This document shows, piece after piece, positions 9,180-22,600 of a stretch of 64,000 nucleotides of DNA. Each line of letters starts with the position of its first letter. The stretch's first letter is position 1. The DNA comes from Austropuccinia psidii (taxonomy: Eukaryota > Basidiomycota > Pucciniomycetes > Pucciniales > Sphaerophragmiaceae). Location: positions 26,053,866-26,117,865 of the forward strand of contig JALGQZ010000008.1 in the NCBI GenBank assembly GCA_023105745.1. Direction: 5' to 3'. The position numbers and the translations under genes are program-made. The notes beneath the pieces were generated by a model. The model saw only the letters and a program-made list of their open reading frames with translations, did not search any database and was not told the origin of the DNA.

Positions 9180-12009
9180 TCAACTTGAGATATCTAATGC
9201 CTTAATGAACACTTCAACCTGCTCGAATTGCTTTATTCTTTCCTCCAAATTCTTCAGAACTTTTACAATAATTATTGGACCTATGTGAAGGTTGTTGCAG
9301 TCCAAATCAATGATACGACTGACTTCCCCATAGCTTCTTGAATTAACATCTTTAAAATAAATGATGTCATTAGGATGAGTTGATGAAACCTTCATTCCAC
9401 CTCTCCACTCAGCAGATTGCAAATCGGTTGCATAATTTGGAAGAACTAAGGCATTCTGTGGATGTGGAAGGTCGCAAAAGTCCCTCAAGTGTGGGTGAGT
9501 TGATCTGAGATATTCCAGGACTCTTCCATATGTTTTGTTTCTTAATTAATAAATTTTCTTTGACTTTCCACCCTGTTTTGTAGTTGTGTCTGGTGTTTGG
9601 ACTTTGAGACGCTGCTTTTGACTAAACTTTTTCATCAATGTTTCTTCCATGGCACCTATTGGAAATTACAAAAAATTCATTTAGTTGTAAATATTAAAAA
9701 ATATAAAACAGGAATCAAAAGTTTACCATTTAAGTGATTATTTTTGATGTTTTGTAGAATTCCTACCAGACGTTCACCAGCAAACTCAGATACCCCCATT
9801 GGAGGACCCCACCAATCAAGATGATCAGGTAGGTGCATTGTGTAGTGGTGGTTTGGATTCAGTTTGACATTTTCAAATAGTTCAGAAGATGTTTCCCAAT
9901 AAACCTCATATGTTTGCGAAAATTTGAGACTATCATCTTTGTTCAAAGCCTTGCTGGTAACCATGCTTGTGAATTGTACAAGTGCACATAAGTTGATCAT
10001 GAATTGCTCCAAATCAAAGTTGAAGTCTTGCTGATCACTGAATAAAACATCAAGAACTGCTAGAGGAATGTAAATGTTGAATAATGCATTGAATTCACTG
10101 GCCTTCAACCTACCGCAGTGTGATTCACCTAATCTCTTTTGTATTCTTGTCACAACTTTTGGGACTACAACCTCATAGATTTGAGAAATTAAGGTTTTCT
10201 TGTTGGAATCAGAAAAACTGAATTTTTTGGATTGATAATTGTTTTGAGAAGAATCCATTGCTTCTGACCGCAAGTTTGAATTGCCAGCACTACTATCATG
10301 CCGTTTTTCTAAATTCCTGGCAAATCCCCATTGATCATTGAAATGGTGCTGACGAATCCCCTCAAACCAAGTGTGACATTCAAAACTTGATTCCAATAAG
10401 GTAGACGGTTTAATTCAGACCAGCGAATGCCAGTCTTTTTGTCCAATTTTTCCTTCTTTGTGTGTGATTCCAGTTCGTGGTAAGAAAAAGATGTGTTGCA
10501 AACATCTTGACCAGATTGGCATCTTCCTAACTTCAATTGTTTTTTCTGATTTATTGTGATATCACACCAAGTACAAAAGCTATTCATTGAGTGTGACATA
10601 AACCCTGCTACTTTATGAGTAGCAACAACATCACCAATTAAAGCTGCTAGCTTGACAATCACTTTATGCCCTTTAGGATATTTTGGTGTATGTATCATAA
10701 TTCCTTGGTTAAATTCAAGGAGTTTGTTGACAAGAGGCCCTAATATGTTGCTTATTGTGAATATGCTGGGCTGATTTGGTCCAGGGATTATTCTGGAAAG
10801 ATATGTAAAAGCTGGTTGATAACATAGACATGGTGGGAGATTTAGGCAGTTGAGTGCAATGACACCCATAGATGCTTGACGTCCTGAGAGTTTGTTTTGT
10901 AGTGGATTGAACCAGTCAATAAAGAGACTGAGCCCAAGAATTAAGTTATTACCTCTTGGTTCTTTTGGAAACATTGTTTGCCACATTGATCCTTGTGCAA
11001 CATCAACAATTGGTTCTGGTGGTTGAGACTCCAATTTGTCCTTCCACTTATGAACTATTTATTCCATTCCTGGTATATTCAAAAACCATTTGATCCAATC
11101 TACAAGGCTCTGGGCTATGAAAACGGATTTGGGAACTCTGGGGTGTGGCTTGTTTTAAGGAAATATTTGACCAAGTGTCCATTGTGGAGAGGGAACCTTT
11201 AAGTCTTTAGCAAAAACCTTATCTTGCGCCTCTGGTAAGATCCTCAAAGAGCAAAAAAGGTCAGTTCCACATGGCTGACTAGTCAAAGAAGCCTGATATC
11301 CACATTCTTCTGGTGCCAGTTCTGCATCATAAAGAGAAAAGCATTCGCTACAGCATACATCTTTTTCAAATTTGACAGCAAGCTGAAGAATTTTGATGAT
11401 ACTACGAACATTGCAGGGTACCAAATTTGTAAGGTTGCACTCAGCTCCATTGCGATGATGAATAGCTTCTACTATGTAGATTAATTTATCTCGTGCCTTC
11501 TGACAGTTTTCTTTACTGAGACCAGCATCTAAGTTGAGCCACATGATATACTCTAATATTAAGTCTAATTTGAAATTGAATTGAGTTAAAATGTTCAAAA
11601 GATCTTGGATTTTAAATTAAACAAAAAGAAATTAACGTACAAACTATTTCTGATTACTTCATGAAATCTCCTACAAAATCAGATTTGTATTCTGTTTAAT
11701 TATCACTTTTGGTGGTAGCAGAAGATTTCTTGGTTTCATTCAAGAAGAGCTCAGGAAAAATTCTTGAAAGCATAGTTGTATCTGATTCATTTGTAAGATT
11801 TATCCAATTTCTATTCCTTGTACTGTGATGAACAAGAAGGCTCTTTTGGATCTTTCCATCGGGTGTTGTGAAGGTGTACTGTGAACATTTTTAACAATTG
11901 CATATATCCATGCTTGAATGATTTGTTTTTGGGGCAAAGGATGTTTTCTTTGCGTTTTTGGTGTAAGCATTTTATTGTAGAAATGAATATTGTGTTGCTT
12001 CCCCTTCAT
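9180..12009 (-). pseudogene. tnp2: Tnp2-family CACTA transposase, broken
   Basis: Several blocks fit the fungal Tnp2/Transposase_21 pattern in order. An N-terminal exon (about 11,700-11,900) has CSQYTFTTPDGKIQ. An exon at 11,155-11,598 carries a Cys-rich CCSECFSLYD...EECGY...CG block. Next come IKWFLNIPG and the core SLFIDWFNPL...LNLPP...ALIGDVVATHKVAGF...CTWC (10,309-11,034). Then follow HHFNDQWGF and HLDWWGPPMGVSEFAGERL (9,677-10,390), and a C-terminal exon (9,180-9,488). Conserved Asp residues of the core remain. Breaks: an in-frame TAA at 11,059-11,061, a one-base shift near 10,375, and a shift near 11,130 before the IKWFLN block. The family excises and integrates CACTA elements in the nucleus; this copy cannot make a full enzyme. 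Confidence 0.85.
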
Positions 12010-13424
12010 GGGTAGAGTTGTGTGATGAATTATGAAGTTAAGAAAGGAAAAACAAGATTTTTAAAATAAATTCCAGTTTAGTGTAGAGAATTGATACTTT
12101 TGTTATGCATTTAAAAAAAGCAATCCCTCAGCTGCGGCTTTGCACAGAAAGTTTTAAACTAATCAGCGGAAAGTTAAGCAAACTCAACTCTTCCCCTTTC
12201 TTCAATTCTTTATGCTAGTAAGTGTTTCCTTCATCTGAGTTATACACTCAGTCTTAGCTAAGCTTCCTTTTTTTCTCTCATATTCCTTTTTCAAGAAAAT
12301 ATTTGAAGCCATTTCTCAGAACTTTTAAGCTCAATACCAATCCCAAAGAAAATGTGTTTATTTCTCCATTGTCATAAATCTATGGCCTTTGTTGTTAAAG
12401 ACCATCGTAAATGAATTGGGGCCCCTGTGAGTACTGTCTTACTTTAAATTATCATTACTTATCTATCTTTCTTTTCTCAAAATATTGCTTTTTTCATACA
12501 TTTGTAATTCAAATGTTTTTCCAAATCATTTTACTCTACATCGTAACTTACTTCTCATTTCCAATTATCCATTCTGTGACCCATCACGTCTTGATTTTCT
12601 ATTTATTATCCTGTATCTTCAATTAAATATCAGACATTCTTGATTCCTTGTTTATTATTTTTCACACAATTGTGTTTCTCTTTCAGTTTGCCACAAAGAA
12701 TAAGACTTATATATTTTTTTTATTTCATAATTTTACTCAAATATACTTACAAACGCAAAACTTCAAAAAATGGATGAACAAAATTTTGATGAAAATACCA
12801 ATGGAGCTTCCTGGGAAACTATGAGAAAAAAAGACAAAATTTATCAATTGCAAGCTAAATCTTGAAAGAAGGATTGTATGATTAAAAATTTTAGATGCAA
12901 AATTAGATTCTCTTGAGAGAGACATGGTATGCTTTTTTTTGGCTTCATCATTTAGCTATCAGTCAGCTGATCAAGAATTAATGAATGAGCAGCCTTCAGC
13001 ATCTATATCAAAAAAATTCCCAATGCATTTTTAAACACATGGAGTGAATGGAAAAAAATAAAATCATTTTTTCCTATTAACATCAAGAACTCTTGATTTT
13101 GTCTCAGGTGTCTGTTCCTTAATTTTGTTCAATTTCATTTTTTGGTATTAAGCAGCTTACTAATAGAATTTTGCAAACAAATTCTTTTATTTTTGGTAGA
13201 GAATTATTATGTTATGTTGGTATTTGTAATGAATTAACTCAAAAATAGCTATTATACATACAATGAAAGGAACAATGAATTGAGGATTTTTTTGAAATGG
13301 TCTGTGAGTCAAGAAAGTTAATGTGAAATACTTCACATCTTCCTTGGTAAGCTCTAATTCAGACATACACAGCATTCGAAGATCCTGAGCATTTTAGACA
13401 CAGTGGATCAGGACCGGTGCAGGT
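12010..13424. other. Right-hand non-coding part of the CACTA element
   Basis: Lies upstream of the transposase gene (minus strand), so it should contain its promoter. No TATA box could be singled out in this A+T-rich stretch, and no convincing coding sequence was seen. Confidence 0.5.
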
Positions 13425-13468
13425 CAGAGTGACCTGATCTGGGTCAGGTCAGCCTTTTTCCAGTAGTG
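13425..13468 (-). repeat. Right terminal inverted repeat of the CACTA element
   Basis: Reads inward as CACTACTGGAAAAAGGCTG, retaining the exact CACTA terminus. The inner palindrome TGACCTG-N8-CAGGTCA is kept (13,430-13,451 on the opposite strand). It is followed by AGC (13,469-13,471), the second copy of the target duplication. Confidence 0.9.
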
Positions 13469-13534
13469 AGCTAATAGAGGAACAATTGGATGTTTCCAGT
13501 TCATCCACAATTTTGTATTAATTTTTTTTTAAAA

Positions 13535-14330
13535 AAAAATTGTACTAGTTTTTTTCAAATAAACAATTTTTGTACTAGTTTTTTTCAAATAATCTATTTT
13601 TGTATCAGTTTTTTTTTGAAAAAACTATTTTTGCACCAGTTTTCTTTCAAAAGAATATTTTTGTACTAGTTTTTTGAAAAAAATCGTTTTTGCACTTGTT
13701 TTTTTCAAAAAACCATTGTATTATTTTTTTAGAGAAGCTGTTTTTTTGATTAGTCTTTTCCAATTAACTGTTTGTTTACTAGTATTTTCAAAAAAGTGTT
13801 TTTCGACTACCTTTTACTATTCTTCCAAGGGTCTTTTAAAAAAATCATTTTCAAATAGTTTTGCAAAAACAAAGTTTAACTAATTTTTTCATAAATGAAT
13901 TTTTTGAAAGAAGGTAGTTTTGTGGAAAAAGGACAATTTTTTCAATGTTACTCTTTTTTTTGGCAAAGAAACCAGCTAGATTTTTAACATAAAAACACTT
14001 TTTTGTAATTTTAGAAGCAAAATCGATTTTTCTAGGAAACCTTTCCCAAGTAACTTTTTATTTTGAAAATGCTGCTTTTTCCTCAAAAATATAGATTTCT
14101 TTCCAAAGAAACTTTTTTCAAAAAAACTAAGAATTCTAAAATAACTATTTTTTCAACAAGAAAATATTTTTCTGTTCAAAAATGTTATTTCTTTTTGAAT
14201 AGAACTACATTTTTCAGAAAATCTATTCTTTTTTTCAAAAAGAACTGTGACCTCCCAAAAGACTTTTTCAAAGAGTCATTTTTTTGCAAAAGACCTAATT
14301 TCTCTAAAAACCTGTAATTTTATTCAAACT
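13535..14330. repeat. T-rich minisatellite, about 29-30 bp units
   Basis: Units of the form TTTTTGTACTAG followed by TTTTTTTCAAAT and a variable A-rich tail recur from 13,540, with six to eight clear units to about 13,730. Increasingly degenerate T/A-run sequence continues to about 14,330. Preceded by T9A10 at 13,519-13,540. The open frames at 13,674-13,883 and 14,063-14,317 are F/K-rich products of this repeat and are not called as genes. Confidence 0.6.
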
Positions 14331-17300
14331 GAATCATTTGACTTAAAACTCCAACTATGAAACAAGAAACCAATCTTTTTGCAAAAAATACCCATGGAAT
14401 TCAACTTAAGAAAACAAGATTTTTCTACTAAGTAAAGTGTTCTTTCAGAAAACTCTGATTTTTGTAGAAAAGAAAAAATAATTTTTTATCAAAAATACTT
14501 TTGAAAAATGATTCTCATCATTATTCAAAGTAAAAAACCTTTCTTATCCAAAAATTAACTTCAGAAACCCTTTTTTGAGCTCAAAAAAATATGAAAATCC
14601 ATAAGGAACCCTATACTATCACTGACTTTATAAAATTTGAAAATTATGATGGGATTATTCAACAACGAAATTTTTAGTTCTCATAGAAAAACTAAATTTG
14701 AATTTCTTTGGATCACACCTAAATGAAAAAATACTATTTATCAATCTTTCATAAATACATTAATTCACATGCATGGAGAACATTATATTTTGGATCAGAA
14801 AATTCCTAATTTAGAACTTCTTTTATTTATACAATTCACCAAAAATCAGAAGAGTATTAAGTTTATAGAATCCATTCAATTATTTCTTGCTTCAAACTAT
14901 TTTTGACATTCAAAACTATGTTATTCTCCTCCATTCCTTGAGCATATCACTTAACTTACTTTCAGTGATCTTAATAAGTACTCTTCTCTTCTATAGATTC
15001 AATTTGGTTCTCTTAAGAGGTTGGGAATTCCTTTTTTTTTCAGTTTCCTGGAAAAAATATAAATACTCAATTCAGTATATTTCAAGAACACAAAGGGGAT
15101 TAACATTTATTATCTAATTGATAATTTCTTCATTTATTTCAGATACTCTTGTAAATTATTCTCATTGAAAATCCCTGACCATTTTGTAAATTAAATGAAG
15201 TGAAAGCCTACTTGTGGCAAGTATTAACCTCTAGAATAAAGGTAAGTGAAATTCGGATTTTTGGCAATTTTTAATGTTGGATGCTTTTATTATTATAATC
15301 AAGTCCTTCTCTTGAGAGAAATTAAAACACTGTATTTTCACCTAATAAGAATAAAAAAGGAATATTCAAGTGATATCAGGGTAAAAATAAAGTCACATAT
15401 TAAGAACAAACAAAGTATGCCAAAGCTCTCTCCTGGTCATAATGTGTGACTGGCCAGCAAGTTACACCAAAAATGCCCTGGTGATAAAAGATAACTATGC
15501 TATAAATAATATTATATATAAAGTATTATTTCCTTATACATGATAGGCCATATGAAGGACATGACCATACAAGAAACATTAAAAGACCTCCCCCTTTTCC
15601 AAACTAAGTAGAATTATTTAAGCCTAAAATCCAAATTTTATCAGGCTTTCATTAAGCCATATATTAATAAGTAATAGATACACAATACCTATTTTCTTAT
15701 CACTCAAAAGTATAACCCTAAAGAAGTAAATATTAAATCATCTCAATGATGATAATTACACCTCTTATGTAGGATTAAGTATTATATACTTCTTTTTATT
15801 TTATACTGTACCACCATCCTAATAACTTCAATTTCTTCTTTCCAGGGGTAATTCCAATTTTGAAGAATAATATTTATCTTCAGTATTGCTGTAGCTTATT
15901 GGATTAAAAATATTTAGATTACCTCACAAATGTATTAAATAAGATTCTGTTTATTTCTAAATATTTGTATGACTCCTATAGTTCCTACATATTCACATTA
16001 AAAAATCATGACTCTGACACTTATTAAATAATTCAATTTCTTAATAAAATTGATTTAAATACAAATCATTATTTGTTTCATCAACTACACATATTATTTT
16101 GTTCTTGATAGAAAGAATTTAATGAAAATTTATTAAAAATCCCATGTCCAAAATCACTGAGAAATAACCTTCCAGAAATATATATTAAATTTTTTCTCAT
16201 TTCTATCACATTTCAAGAAGTGAAGACCTTCATTTAACCGGCCAATTTACTCAAGAAGATGAGAAATAATATAGGTATTTGAGATGAATTGGTATAGACA
16301 TACCACACTATCATTGAAATACTTATATGAAAGCTTATTGTTTCTTGCTTTATTGATATTAGCTTATTAGGCATTGACTCAAAAAATTCAGTCCTGATAC
16401 AGATTTTATCATACTTGATTTGAATTTTGAGCATTTTCTTAGAACAGAAAAAGCTACTATTGTAAGGGTAATTTATTTTAAAAATGAGTCAAAATTTATC
16501 TAAGCTGTTTATGCTTAATTTTAAGGCCTAGAAATATAACTTTGGGGTGATAGAATCTCTTGAGACCTGTTAAAAATTACTCACAAGTATTCAATACCAA
16601 AATTAAGAGCTTCCTTCCTTATGAGATTTAACATTCAAAATACTGATTGGAATTTAAATACCTGCTTGTAAGGGATTAATAAATATCTTATTACAAATAT
16701 TGGATCTATGGCTCCTTGTAAACAAAAGAAAATTTATATTGAATTTTTAAGAGGTAGAATTTGGAAAAGGGGGAAAACAAAATTGTATCTATAGTTTGGC
16801 ATGCCTGTGGAAATTGGGATTAATGGCTAATTTGAGCAGGAAACTTTCAAATTGTTTTGTTTTTTTACCAAGAATAAGGTAATTATAGTTTCCTAAAATG
16901 TTTAGAAAGCATGAAAAACAGTTGCATATGAAATCAGAATTCTTTTGAAATTAAGGGTGAGTTAATTTATTATTACATGACATCAATATTTGAAGGATGA
17001 TATGAAGAGTGGTAGTTTGAAATAGCAAAGATTACTGAAGCCTAAATTTAGCTTTTTTTATAATTATTTTTCATAGTAAAAAGGCATACTAAAGCGCAAG
17101 ACTCTCAAGTTGAAGTAATGATGCGTTGAAGAAAAAAGGCTTTTAGGGAAGATTTGTAGAATAATAGAGGTGATAAGAATTATTTATCACAAATTTAAAA
17201 ATCAAGAAAGTATGATTTAATATTTAAATGAAAGTCTGTATCTATCTATTAGTATCTGTACATTAAAAAACTATAATGGCCCGTAGCTTCCCATTGAAAT

Positions 17301-17520
17301 GGTAAAGTATGCGTTACAACATCTGCCTTCCCTAATCAATATTGTCAGGGTGTTAGCTACACTTTCTTGAACCCATATAATATACAGTATTGGTGAAATT
17401 GTTTCTGTATTCTTACAAGAGAAATAATTATCATGTTTTCTTTATTAAATTATTATACTATATTCTTCATTGGAATATAATTAATTTTTGTAAAAAAAGA
17501 GGAAGGAGAAGAAGTCTGCT
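14331..17520. other. A+T-rich non-coding stretch
   Basis: No supported gene. 15,425-15,495 in reverse orientation resembles 3,822-3,890 (see there). 17,275-17,330 has a vaguely tRNA-like string that does not fold. The rest appears to be decayed repeat sequence. Confidence 0.35.
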
Positions 17521-17529
17521 TAGTTATTT

Positions 17530-18900
17530 TAAATAAATTAGAATCAAAAAATATCTTATTAATGTATCTTGGGGTTTTCTAAAGAGTGAAGAATAGAGAC
17601 CATGTGAATATGACTCCAGTGAGTCATGTAGACAGTCAGCTGAATTTGCGCTTTTTCTGGATATATACTTAACATATTTATATCTGAGAATCCTTTTCAG
17701 AAGTCTTTTAAAATAATATATCATGCTTTTCATTAGCCTGAAATTGAGATTCATGGATGTTAATAAAAGCATTTCAGGCCAGATTAGCATTGAATATTTC
17801 CTCTAGCTACCACTTCTCAAAATCTGCTTTGGAATGTGGGTTAAGTAGCTCATCTAAGCTCATAATGGTCTTAACATGGAAAGAACCTATTTTAGCAAAA
17901 ACATCAAATCTGTTATAACCTGCCTTTTAATCCTGAGATATTCCTTCACTAATGATTGCACAAAGAGTGAAATCATTAGGAGAATTGGAAATAATTTTGG
18001 TGTGTTTCCAGAAATTCATGAGTTTTGATGTGCTTACTGTGGCTCTCCAAATCCTTTCAATTAACATTTCTGAAAGCCTGTTTATCTATTAGATTTTCTC
18101 TAAAGGGACCTCATAATTATATTTTTGATTTACATATTATGAAATCAAATGGTAATAATGGTCTTTGAAATTTTGGATTATCTTCTCCTCAACTGGATTT
18201 AAATTTTATTCAAATGTGGGCGCAAAGACATCCCCTTTGATGTTTGTGAGTTTTTCAGGAGCAATTTTGCATTTTAAATAATGAACCTGAAGAGCTGTGA
18301 AGCACTTTAAACCTTGAATTTTCTAGTCTCAGCCAAGAATAAATTGGAGAAAGCTCTCCAAAGCTATCCATGACCTTTCATTATGGTGGTATTTATAGCC
18401 CCTTTGGTGAGCAAATTTTCTATCAAAAAAAAGTATTTGAGTCTTCAAAATGAATAATGAGTTCAGCTTCTCAGTCCACAATGCATTATAGGTTAATTAA
18501 ATTTACAATAATTACTCATGAGAATTGAGACCTGAAGTATCTGTCATGGTGAGGCTTTTATCAGGAGGGATTCTGAATAAATCAATAGTGCTATATTTTA
18601 GGCTATCATTAAGAAAGAGAAGAGCTTGCACATAAAAAAGTCCAATATCATACATTTTAAAAATATCCTTGAGCTCATAATCATTCATGAAATAGTTAAA
18701 AAATACAACTTAGTGTCCAATTTTCTTGGGGTTAGCCTCAGATTATCCAGCATGAAATCATACTTGAGATAAGAGAATGCTTTTCTTGAATAATTCAAGC
18801 CACGCATTTCTCAACCTCATAAGCTGATATGGGATAATTTCAGCTATTGAGGAAGATCATTTTCTTTCATCCAATTATTTTAGAATTTGAGATGAGTTCT
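17530..18900 (-). pseudogene. Eroded coding relic, family not recognised
   Basis: On the minus strand several consecutive stretches read as sensible protein interrupted by stops. About 18,690-18,530 has YELKDIFKMYDIGLFYVQAL and IPPDKSLTMTDTSGLN. About 18,480-18,330 has WTEKLNSLF...HQRGYKYHHNERSWIALES. About 18,310-18,190 has CFTALQVHYLKCKIAPEKL and NIKGDVFAPTFE. About 17,925-17,815 has RFDVFAKIGSFHVKTIMSLD. The composition is that of an ordinary soluble protein rather than A+T-rich noise. At least ten in-frame stops make it a dead gene, perhaps from a transposon. I cannot assign a function. Confidence 0.5.
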
Positions 18901-21615
18901 TTACTGGTACACTTACTTATTATTTTGTAAATTATTTAAAATCTGTCATTAGTTCTTCCTTTTATTGTACAATCTTCTTATATATATCATTTGTTTGATT
19001 TTTTCATAATCACTGATACATGTGTAATTGAAACAGTGAGCTGCAATGCTAACTAGGATACAGTTTCTGGTATCATACCAAGTCAAGATATTCACATTTT
19101 TAAATATGGCTTGATTGCAACTGGCACCTTTAAAGTTTTGGTTACAGGTTTCTCATTTTTCCTGTATTTTAATATAATATTTTTATCTTTCAAAGTAGGC
19201 CACAAGTATATAATATTTATCTTTGAGCGTGGGTTTGAATCTGGCAAGCCAGTGGGACTGGAAGAATTTGATTTTTTTGGGTTTTCTTGCAGGATCTTTA
19301 TTGAAAATTAAAGAATAGAGAAGTCAGATATAGTGATTAAAAAGATTTAATTTTTATTATTGAAGTCCACAAGAATCTTTTTTCAGAAAACAAGTATACT
19401 AAGTTCTTTCTACTTACTTCTTAATCCACATCCCCTCTTCTAAAGTTATGGGCTATTGCAAGTTGGAGAAATCAATAATGAACTTATTTTGAATATAGCT
19501 GATTGATGTGTGGTAGTATATTTATTCTTAAATTTTATTAACAAAAAACTCAAGAAGAGTTAATGAGAGATCTATCAAGGTCTCAAGAGTGAAATCATTT
19601 TCAAATATTTTGGGAAAAGGAAATATATGTGTAAAGTGTACAGTAGAACAAAAAATGAATTACAGAACTATAGAAATTAAGGCCCACTGGTAGGGCTCCA
19701 ATGATTTTTTATTGATGCAAATTTTTGTATAGAAAAGGATTCAATGGAGCTTCCCATTGAGATATTTTGGCAGTTAATTGCAGAGATGTGGTTTTGTTCA
19801 GTTTTCTGGGCCCATAAAGTATGGGTTATCAGGTATGAGAGGCTCATGAGTTTTGGTTTAAGTTTTGGAATGAACCAGATTGGTGGTCCCAAAGAATCTA
19901 CAGGGTAGGACAGTTTCAACTGTATAGTTAGTTTGAGATAGAAGGAATTTATAAAATTGAGGGAGGAAAAGATAAAAATAGTCAAATTCCAAGCTTCAAG
20001 TGCAGTGATCAATGAAATTAAAGGTATAGAAGCCAAACTGATCCTTATAATGAATTTTTTCCGTCAATGGATGAGCCAATAAAAGTTAATAATCTCATGT
20101 TAATATTTTGGGAAAAACTTCAGGTTCTTGGAATGATTTTTGATTAAGAGCTCAATGAGCTGAGGTGTATATGAATAATAATTGTGTGTTAAGTTTGAGC
20201 TAAAAAGAGTTTTAGAAAAGGCTCCAAATTGGTCTCAAAAATGTTTATGGAGGTTTCATGTAATTTCAATAGTCATATGTATTAATGACTTCAGCGATTT
20301 TGGAATATTTTGTAAATATCTGGTTAGAATAGAAGGGGGAATTCTCAGGAATTTTGAAGGAATAATTTGAAATAACAAGATAAAATATTATGGTAGCTAA
20401 TATTGTTATGAATGCATAATAGGAGGTACTTTTAGGGATAAATCCCTTATTAGTCTATTTTTAATCTTAGGACTAGCCAATGAAAAAGAATACTAAGCTA
20501 TATCAACTTCCCATCCGAGTATACAAAAATTATCCTTTTTATTTGAGCACAAATTAATTTTTGTTCATTTTTTAGCTATTTGACTAGATAAATTAGCTTT
20601 TAAGCTCTTATATTTCTGAAAGAAGGATATCACTAATATAATAGCTCTCATGGCTTGATAATATAATATACCAAATATTAAGGTAAATTCCTAGCTTACG
20701 ATAAGCTTCTTTTAAAATCTCTTACGGGAATATTTCTGCTTCATAAGTGTATAATATAAAGACCATAATAAAAGAAAACTATTAATAAAACTAGTAAGAT
20801 TATAATTGAATAATTAAGTGATTGAATTAGGTAAGCTATAGATAATATGAGGATGAGATATGATTTAATGCAGGTATTATAAATGGATATAAGGGTAGTA
20901 TGAGGAATAGAATTGGATGGAAATTATGATGATAATTACTCATAAGGGATAATATATAGATCTAGGATGTTCATTTCTAAATAACTGAGGGCTTATTAAA
21001 ACTAGCTTTGATGATACAGCTACTTAATTTTATACAAAAAAATGAAGAAATACTACCAATATTATGGTAATATTATCAAATAATTTCAAGCTGCTTTTCA
21101 AATATTACAAGAGTTGTTTTATTAATAAAGAGCTAACGATACTATGGTATAATGAGCCTAGCTAACATGATATTTATAATATGGTGGTAAGTTATCATAA
21201 TATAAGAGATTTACTTAGGCTCAAGATAGAATCCTCAATCAGAATCATGTGGTAAAATGAGAGATAGGCGCTCCATTTTCACCCTTTTGGCCCTCCCTAG
21301 CACATTCCAAAAGCCAGTTATTTAAGTAGGTTTACCTTTAAATATATCATATGGTGAATTTATTCAAAATGTCGTGATTTAATAAAAGTATTTCAAAAAT
21401 GGCTGTATTTATTTGAAATATTGAAACTTATTAGTATTGATACATAAATTTGAATCAGTTCTTCTGTTTGACAATCTTGAGATTTTATTATTCGATGCAG
21501 CTACTTCACCAAAATTTTGAGAAAATTTTCCTCCTCAAGAAAAGTTTTTCTTTATCCAGAGCCTTACAATAATTTTTCTGGTGAGAGGATTGGGTATTGC
21601 AATATGTGGATTTAA
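18901..21615. other. A+T-rich stretch with one weak minus-strand open frame
   Basis: The only frame of note is 19,677-20,036 on the minus strand (119 codons, containing LGPPIWFIPKLKPKL and ITHTLWAQKTEQN). It is unusually long for this composition and may be another piece of eroded coding sequence like the one at 17.5-18.9 kb, but no family is recognised and it lacks a conserved motif. The rest holds nothing I can support. Confidence 0.3.
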
Positions 21616-21621
21616 ATTCTC

Positions 21622-22600
21622 AGGAAAATCAAGTACTTTTCCTGTCCTCGTAATTTTTATGAGATAAGAGTATTTCAAATTAGTAACTTGAAGAGTTTCT
21701 AAATGAAGACATGCCAAAATTATCATTTAAAATCTTATTAGTATGAGAGAATAATATAATAAAGATTAATTATTTTACAAACAAAAAAGATTTTGCCAAA
21801 AATACTTCACAAAAGATATTTGAGGCTACAACAGAGATTTGAAATTAATTTCTCAAAGATCTTTAAAAATTTAATTTGAGAAATAGTCTCTGAATAGATT
21901 ATAAACTATAAAATTAACCCAAAAGTTACAAATCAAACAGCAATAAAGTATTCTTCAATTTACTTTGGGGTGTTTTAAGGGGTAAAAATATTGTAAATAA
22001 TTACAAATAATTATTGATTCTTTTCACTCTTTTGAAATCTTGATAATGAGTAAAGAGTTTTGTTTGGAATCTCTTAATAATTGGTAGAATTATAATTAAA
22101 CTAATTATAGAAGGAAAAGCCTTCAAATCAAAAAGAAAAGATGGGGAAAAGAAGAAATTCTTTCATAGCCTCAATTATCTTGCTCAAAATGTAAAATATG
22201 CTCTCAAAAGTTTTCAAAAATATATTGATAATAGAAAATCCAATTATGGAATCATTGAGCCCTGGCTTGGATCAAAAAGGGAAAACTTTAGCTATTTTGA
22301 AACTTATGAGACTGTCATCACTATATTCATAGTTGGTTTTGAGGCTTCAAATATTTTATGCAGTGGCTTGAAGGATTCTTAAGGAATTTGAAGCTGTTTT
22401 TGTGAGGTTTTTCATAGTTTAAGGTTAGTTTTACCCACAGGGGAACAGCAAAAAATTCCCTGGAAAATATTTAACCCCATTCTTGATTGAGTCAGAGACC
22501 CTGTTACTCAATTAAAGGGAAAAAATCATTAAATTTTGAATAATATTTGATATCCCAAGCATATGAGAAAGGAACTTGGGGAATCTGGTACCCTTGGAGC
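21622..22600 (+). repeat. Old copy of dispersed repeat C
   Basis: Collinear with 51,790-52,815. Shared landmarks are TACTTTTCCTGTCCTC (21,633 and 51,808), CCAAAAATACT...ACAAAAGATATTTGAGGC (21,797 and 51,967), GGTTAGTTTTACCC (22,422 and 52,661), TTGAGTCAGAGACCCTGT (22,487 and 52,727) and GATATCCCA near 22,549. The match ends soon after, before the GGCC-rich part of the younger copy. Strong A+T drift relative to that copy. Confidence 0.65.

Larger units (their letters stand above)
6392..13468. mobile_element. CACTA (EnSpm/Tnp2-type) DNA transposon, complete but inactive
   Basis: The element is 7,077 bp. The right end read inward on the minus strand starts CACTACTGGAAAAAGGCTG and the left end starts CACAACCAGGAAAAGGCTG, after which both continue identically to about base 44. 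AGC flanks both sides. Inside are two convergent gene relics: a plus-strand accessory gene (6,618-8,456) and a minus-strand Tnp2 transposase gene (9,180-12,009). Both carry frameshifts or stops, and the left end has lost the final CACTA motif, so this copy is not autonomous. It could only move if a relative supplies transposase. Confidence 0.9.

Noticed and set aside
13674..14317. Phe/Lys-rich open frames
   Set aside because: Derived from T/A-run repeats with no normal protein composition.
17275..17350. tRNA-like string (GGCCCGTAGCTTCCC, TGGTAAAG)
   Set aside because: No anticodon arm, no T arm with TTC and no acceptor pairing could be drawn.
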